DNA from: Trochalopteron elliotii
Lineage: Eukaryota; Chordata; Aves; Passeriformes; Leiothrichidae
Reading direction: 5' to 3'
Assembly: GCA_024734555.1 (NCBI GenBank)
Contig: JANPWX010000038.1
Coordinates: 3,797,586-3,861,585 of the forward strand
DNA: 64,000 nt
Below, one piece after another: positions 60,187 to 64,000 of this stretch (positions are counted from its first letter, which is position 1; every line of letters starts with the position of its first letter). The notes under the pieces are model-generated. The model worked only from the letters and a program-made list of their open reading frames with translations, did not search any database and was not told where the DNA came from. The position numbers were made by a program, and so were the translations under genes.

Positions 60187-63100
60187 TCCCATGTCTGTGT
60201 GTGATCAGTGGCCACTACATGGAGTGGAGGCCTGTCCAGACAGCGATGCCAGAGATTCATTCAGAAAACCCTCACAAGTGAGAGGCCATTACCAGCCTTC
60301 TCCCCTTTCTGCTTTCTCCTCCTGGCCCTGCTCCCAAAGCCATTTGCTATGACCAGGCTGCTGTTGTCCTTGCAGCAAAATCAGCACAATGCACCTGAGC
60401 ACTTCTCAGGGCCAGGCTGGCTTCTTGTAAATGATAGTGTTGAAGCTGTGGTGAGGAGTGGGTGCCCCATACCCTTGTGCTGGTTCTGTGAAAGTGAAGG
60501 AAACCACTAGCTGGGGTTGGATGGGGGGAGATACCATCTTACAGGAGCACAACATTAAACTAAGTGAAAGTGGAGGCAAAGCCCTACATATTTCTCAGGT
60601 TTAAGCTTAAAGCATTTTACAGGCTCCTGAGAAACAAATTTCATGGTGCTGTTGGCAAGCTTTATAGGTAAGTGTTTAATCCTTGTTCTGTTAATAAGGC
60701 AGCTAATGCATGATGTTTTCCTCAGTGATATAATGTACCATCAACCATGTAAAATATCTCCAGCCCAGAATGGCAGGGTCTTGTCTGCACCTCTGGGCAT
60801 GACACACACACAGCAGGACACCTGTGAAGCCAGAGAGGTGCAAAGCCTCCAGGGATCACAGGAATTCTTGCTGATTTTGTTTGGCATGGGGTGCATTCAG
60901 GAGTGATCTGTCTGGGGCTGCAGCACAGTCTGTGTAACTGTCTGAAAGCCATGGCCTGAACTCTGGTCTCTCTCTGCACTTGGGCTGGGCTTTGCTTCCC
61001 TTGGCACAAACAAGGAATGTCAACAGGCTCCATCATTTCCCTAAGCACCAAAAAGAGTGAATGCTAGAAATGCTCTTTTTTGAAACATTAGTACTTGACA
61101 GCTCCTGCCAAGCATTAGTAGGCCAGTAAAATCTCTCTACATAAATTGTGTTGTAATTAGTGTGATTTGTTTAATGTCACCTTGTCTGGCTGTCTGAGAA
61201 ACTGTCTCAAAATATAAAAACACTGCGCTTCTCAGTTGAGAGAGTGGACTCTGACTTCACTAAGACATTTTTATTTCTCACAATTTTTTTACCATGGCCC
61301 TTTCAAATCACTCAGGCTGGAGAACCTAAGCTAAATTAGGTAAGAATTTCCTAATGAGGAAAAGAATACGCAGTAACAACAAGCATAAAAATTTTCTTGA
61401 TAAAAGTAGTATGATAATAATTAATGGATGTTGTATTTCATTGGCAGAACAACACAGTAATAACATCCTGATAGCCCAAAATACCTTGTCTGTGTGCAAA
61501 AAAGCCATTTTAGGGGAAGGAATAGAGAGGTGAGAGGAGAAAGTAATTTGCTTAGGTGTGTTAGGATCTGACCTTTCTCCCTAATACCCCTCAGCTCCTG
61601 TGCTGGTCTCCCTGAGCTGCACACCCAAGTCTGAAGGGCTAACAGGAGTGAATGATGGCAACTTTTCCACCAGGTGGCAACAAGGAGAGTAATAGGAAAG
61701 CAGTTGAGGCACACTGGAAAGATTAGAGAGAAACTGGGTAGCAGCACTGTGGCTTCCCAATGGACTCCAACACATTAAGAAAGTCCCCAGCTTGAATGTG
61801 GTCCCATCCATCAGAGCCCAGAAAAAGCTCATGACAGACACAACAGGAGGAAAACCTGTTAGGTCTTATCTTTGATTGTTGAAACCTGATAAAATAGCTC
61901 TTATTGTCCCCATCCCATGAGCATCACCAGCAATCTGAGGAACAGAAAGAGAAAAAAAGAAAAAGGATTGAGAGCCTTTTCAAGCATGAGAAGTATCTTG
62001 AGATGAGAAAGGTGCAGAAGGAGCATTGGATGCCCAGCTTAGCAACAGCATTTTTCAACTTTAATCTTTCTTCCAAATGTTTTGCTTTTATTCCAACTAA
62101 TTGAACAAATGTCTTAAAATTCACAACACAAACTGAATTTGATTAAATCTAGCTTGGTTCATATGATAAAGCATTGCAGTTAGAATGCAGCTAGAAAAAT
62201 ACATTATGCTATGACAAATAAGTACGGTTAACTTCAATAAGAGCTGAGGTAAATTGCTTTTTGCATGAGATGTGCAATTTTACCTCAGTACAGCTTTAAT
62301 CAAAGTAAAATATTATAGGACAAGGGAAAAAAAAAACAAACCCTTACAATGTAATGTTTTGTCTACCAACCACTCAGTAACATGTTAGTTTAAGTTGTTA
62401 AATAAAGTCTAGGCTACACATTATCTGTCCCCAGATAATGGTATGTAAACAATTAATGCAATATCTGGCTATGAAATAATTTATATAATTTATATTTATA
62501 ACAGATCAAAAAAACCCCACAGATGTGTATGCAAATTGTCCATCAGAAGGCTGTCTGGCACCAAAAATTTCACAGAAGAGGGAAGAATGGAAATAAATAC
62601 AGGTATTTAAATGGAGTTTGCAATTCACACTTATTATCACAAATATTGTGAGTATTTTCACAGCCACATGAAGAAGAATGTAAATTAAGCATAGAAAATA
62701 AATTGGATAAGAAGTATTAACCTTGCATTTGTGGGAAGGAATGTTGCTGTTTTCTCCTCAGTAGTCCATAGTTGATGTTGTGTTATCCATAATTATTAGG
62801 TGGGTATTTTGTGGATATAATAGCGCTGCTTCAAATTCCTGCTTAGAGCACATTGCAGCCTACCTTCCCTCTGGGGAGGACCTGCCCTTTTCTGAGGGGG
62901 CTAACACTGATGTGCTGCTGCCGTGCCCTGCTTTGCCTGGATGAATGCCTGCTTGTGGCAGAGCAGGATCACCTGCCACCCCTTCCTCACGGTGCCATGG
63001 CTGGAGTTGTACCTTCAGTTAGGACACAGCAGGAAGCGGGGGTAGCATGGTCCAGATGCTGGGAAAAACCTTGATCTTTGATTCCACCTGGGACTACAAC

Positions 63101-64000
63101 CCCTGTGGCCAGGATGGAAAGACACTTACAAGCAGCTTCCAACAGAGCCTTAAAAAGATTTCACTCTCCTGTATTTCTGCGTGCCACAGGAATATATTGC
63201 CTAGTATGCAGTATACATGGGAGACACACTCTCCAAGGGGATGCCTGATGATATTAAAAGTGGATGACACACCAGTCACAGCCTTCTCTGTTCACTGCAA
63301 GACTCCTTTGGCTCTCCCACCCTCTCTTTGCAGGTTTCCCCTCAGCTTGCCAGCTGGGCAGCCAGTGTAACTGTAGAGCAGGAAACAGCACTGGAGGGTA
63401 GGAGTCATCAAAGCTTGTGCTGGTGAATCATCAAGCTGCAGGCTTCTGAGACAAAAAAAAACCCCACCTACACATCTGTCTGCCTTGGAGAGAATGTAGG
63501 GAAGTTTTCTGACAGTTCATGATCCATATTGTGCTGACCATAAGCTTCATAACTGCATAGAGAGAACTGAACTCACTGCAAACCTGAGCAGTGGCTGTGC
63601 AAGGATAAGAGGGGCCTGCTGCCTTTGTCACAGTGGTCAGAATAACCCCTTGGCCCCCATCCTGTAATCCAGCTGAGGGAGAGCATGGAAGTTGTGTTTA
63701 AGCCACCAGTTCTGAGAGGATCTGCATGCCGGATGATATAGCAACCTGGAGATCCACCAGGAATGCCTCAAGAGAACTAGTAAGACAGTTCTCACCACCT
63801 TGTCAGCTGAAGTAAGAATAGACTAAAGCAAATGTGTAAAGCCTTGATTATAGTCAAATGTTTGGTAGAGGCAAGATAAGGGTTCATTAGATAGCAGGCA
63901 ATCTGGGCAGTCTAGCACTAAGGACCACATACAGTCATTTCTCAGAGACAGAAAGGATTTGTTGTCTCACCATTCAACATGCTTTTTTACTGAGTATCCC
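60187..64000. other. Unique DNA to right edge, nothing identified
   Basis: No coding exon, RNA gene or further mobile element recognised. Contains a perfect short inverted repeat (62419-62440). The right edge shows no CpG island or other sign of a gene. Confidence 0.5.
62419..62440. repeat. Short perfect inverted repeat
   Basis: CATTATCTG and CAGATAATG pair perfectly over nine bases around a four-base loop (tccc). There is no surrounding structure to suggest a larger RNA. Each arm holds a GATA-factor core (GATAA and its complement TTATC). Confidence 0.65.

Noticed and set aside
1..64000. CRISPR arrays, rRNA/tRNA genes, bacterial operons, intact retroviruses
   Set aside because: No regularly spaced repeats, no tRNA or rRNA signature, no dense long frames and no paired LTRs with retroviral motifs were seen on either strand.

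Overview
This is eukaryotic nuclear DNA, most likely from a bird. The main evidence is four degraded 3' ends of CR1 (chicken repeat 1) LINEs in the typical avian form, ending in the 'ttccaacc...attctatgatt' tail, at about 5440-5495, 16101-16292, 18630-18802 and 60127-60186. A longer, older CR1/L3-type LINE lies in antisense at about 13420-14300. The sequence is AT-rich and CpG-poor, with poly-A/T tracts and simple repeats. A draft-assembly gap (46178-46569) falls inside a pentanucleotide satellite. Nothing looks prokaryotic: there are no packed operons, no recognisable full-length protein, and no rRNA, tRNA or CRISPR array.

The window is almost entirely non-coding: a long intron, a gene desert, or both. 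The only region that looks like the 5' end of a gene is the left edge. CpG-rich patches lie at about 1-110 and 2277-2352. They are followed by a short candidate exon (about 2584-2722) with a pyrimidine-rich acceptor, a start codon (2617, or more likely 2644, which has a strong Kozak context) and a consensus GTGAGC donor. If real, it begins a plus-strand gene whose first intron would fill much of the rest of the window. I could not recognise its short, basic N-terminal peptide. Four other splice-flanked or long open stretches (29749-29913, 36413-36662, 43039-43374, 49186-49974) are listed only as weak candidates. None of the three splice-flanked ones continues the frame of the left-edge exon.

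Region by region: 1-2730 is CpG-rich and promoter/first-exon-like. 2731-13419 is AT-rich unique DNA with one CR1 scrap and a perfect MEF2-type site at 8081. 13420-14300 is the decayed antisense LINE. 14301-18802 holds two more CR1 tails. 18803-46132 is long AT-rich unique DNA that includes two old imperfect palindromic repeats (20427-20500, 23253-23325), a full CRE palindrome (23570) and a TATC microsatellite (42153-42210). 46133-46707 is the gapped satellite. 46708-64000 is somewhat more GC-rich, with a candidate MEF2/CArG enhancer (50395-50640), a third palindromic repeat (50705-50780), homeodomain-motif-rich stretches (54440-55170) and the last CR1 tail.

I found no clearly new biological system. 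The most useful leads are the candidate first exon, the ancient palindromic repeats and LINE, the satellite in which three pentamer variants differ at one base, and the candidate enhancers. Conservation cannot be measured from one sequence, so every enhancer-type call is inference.
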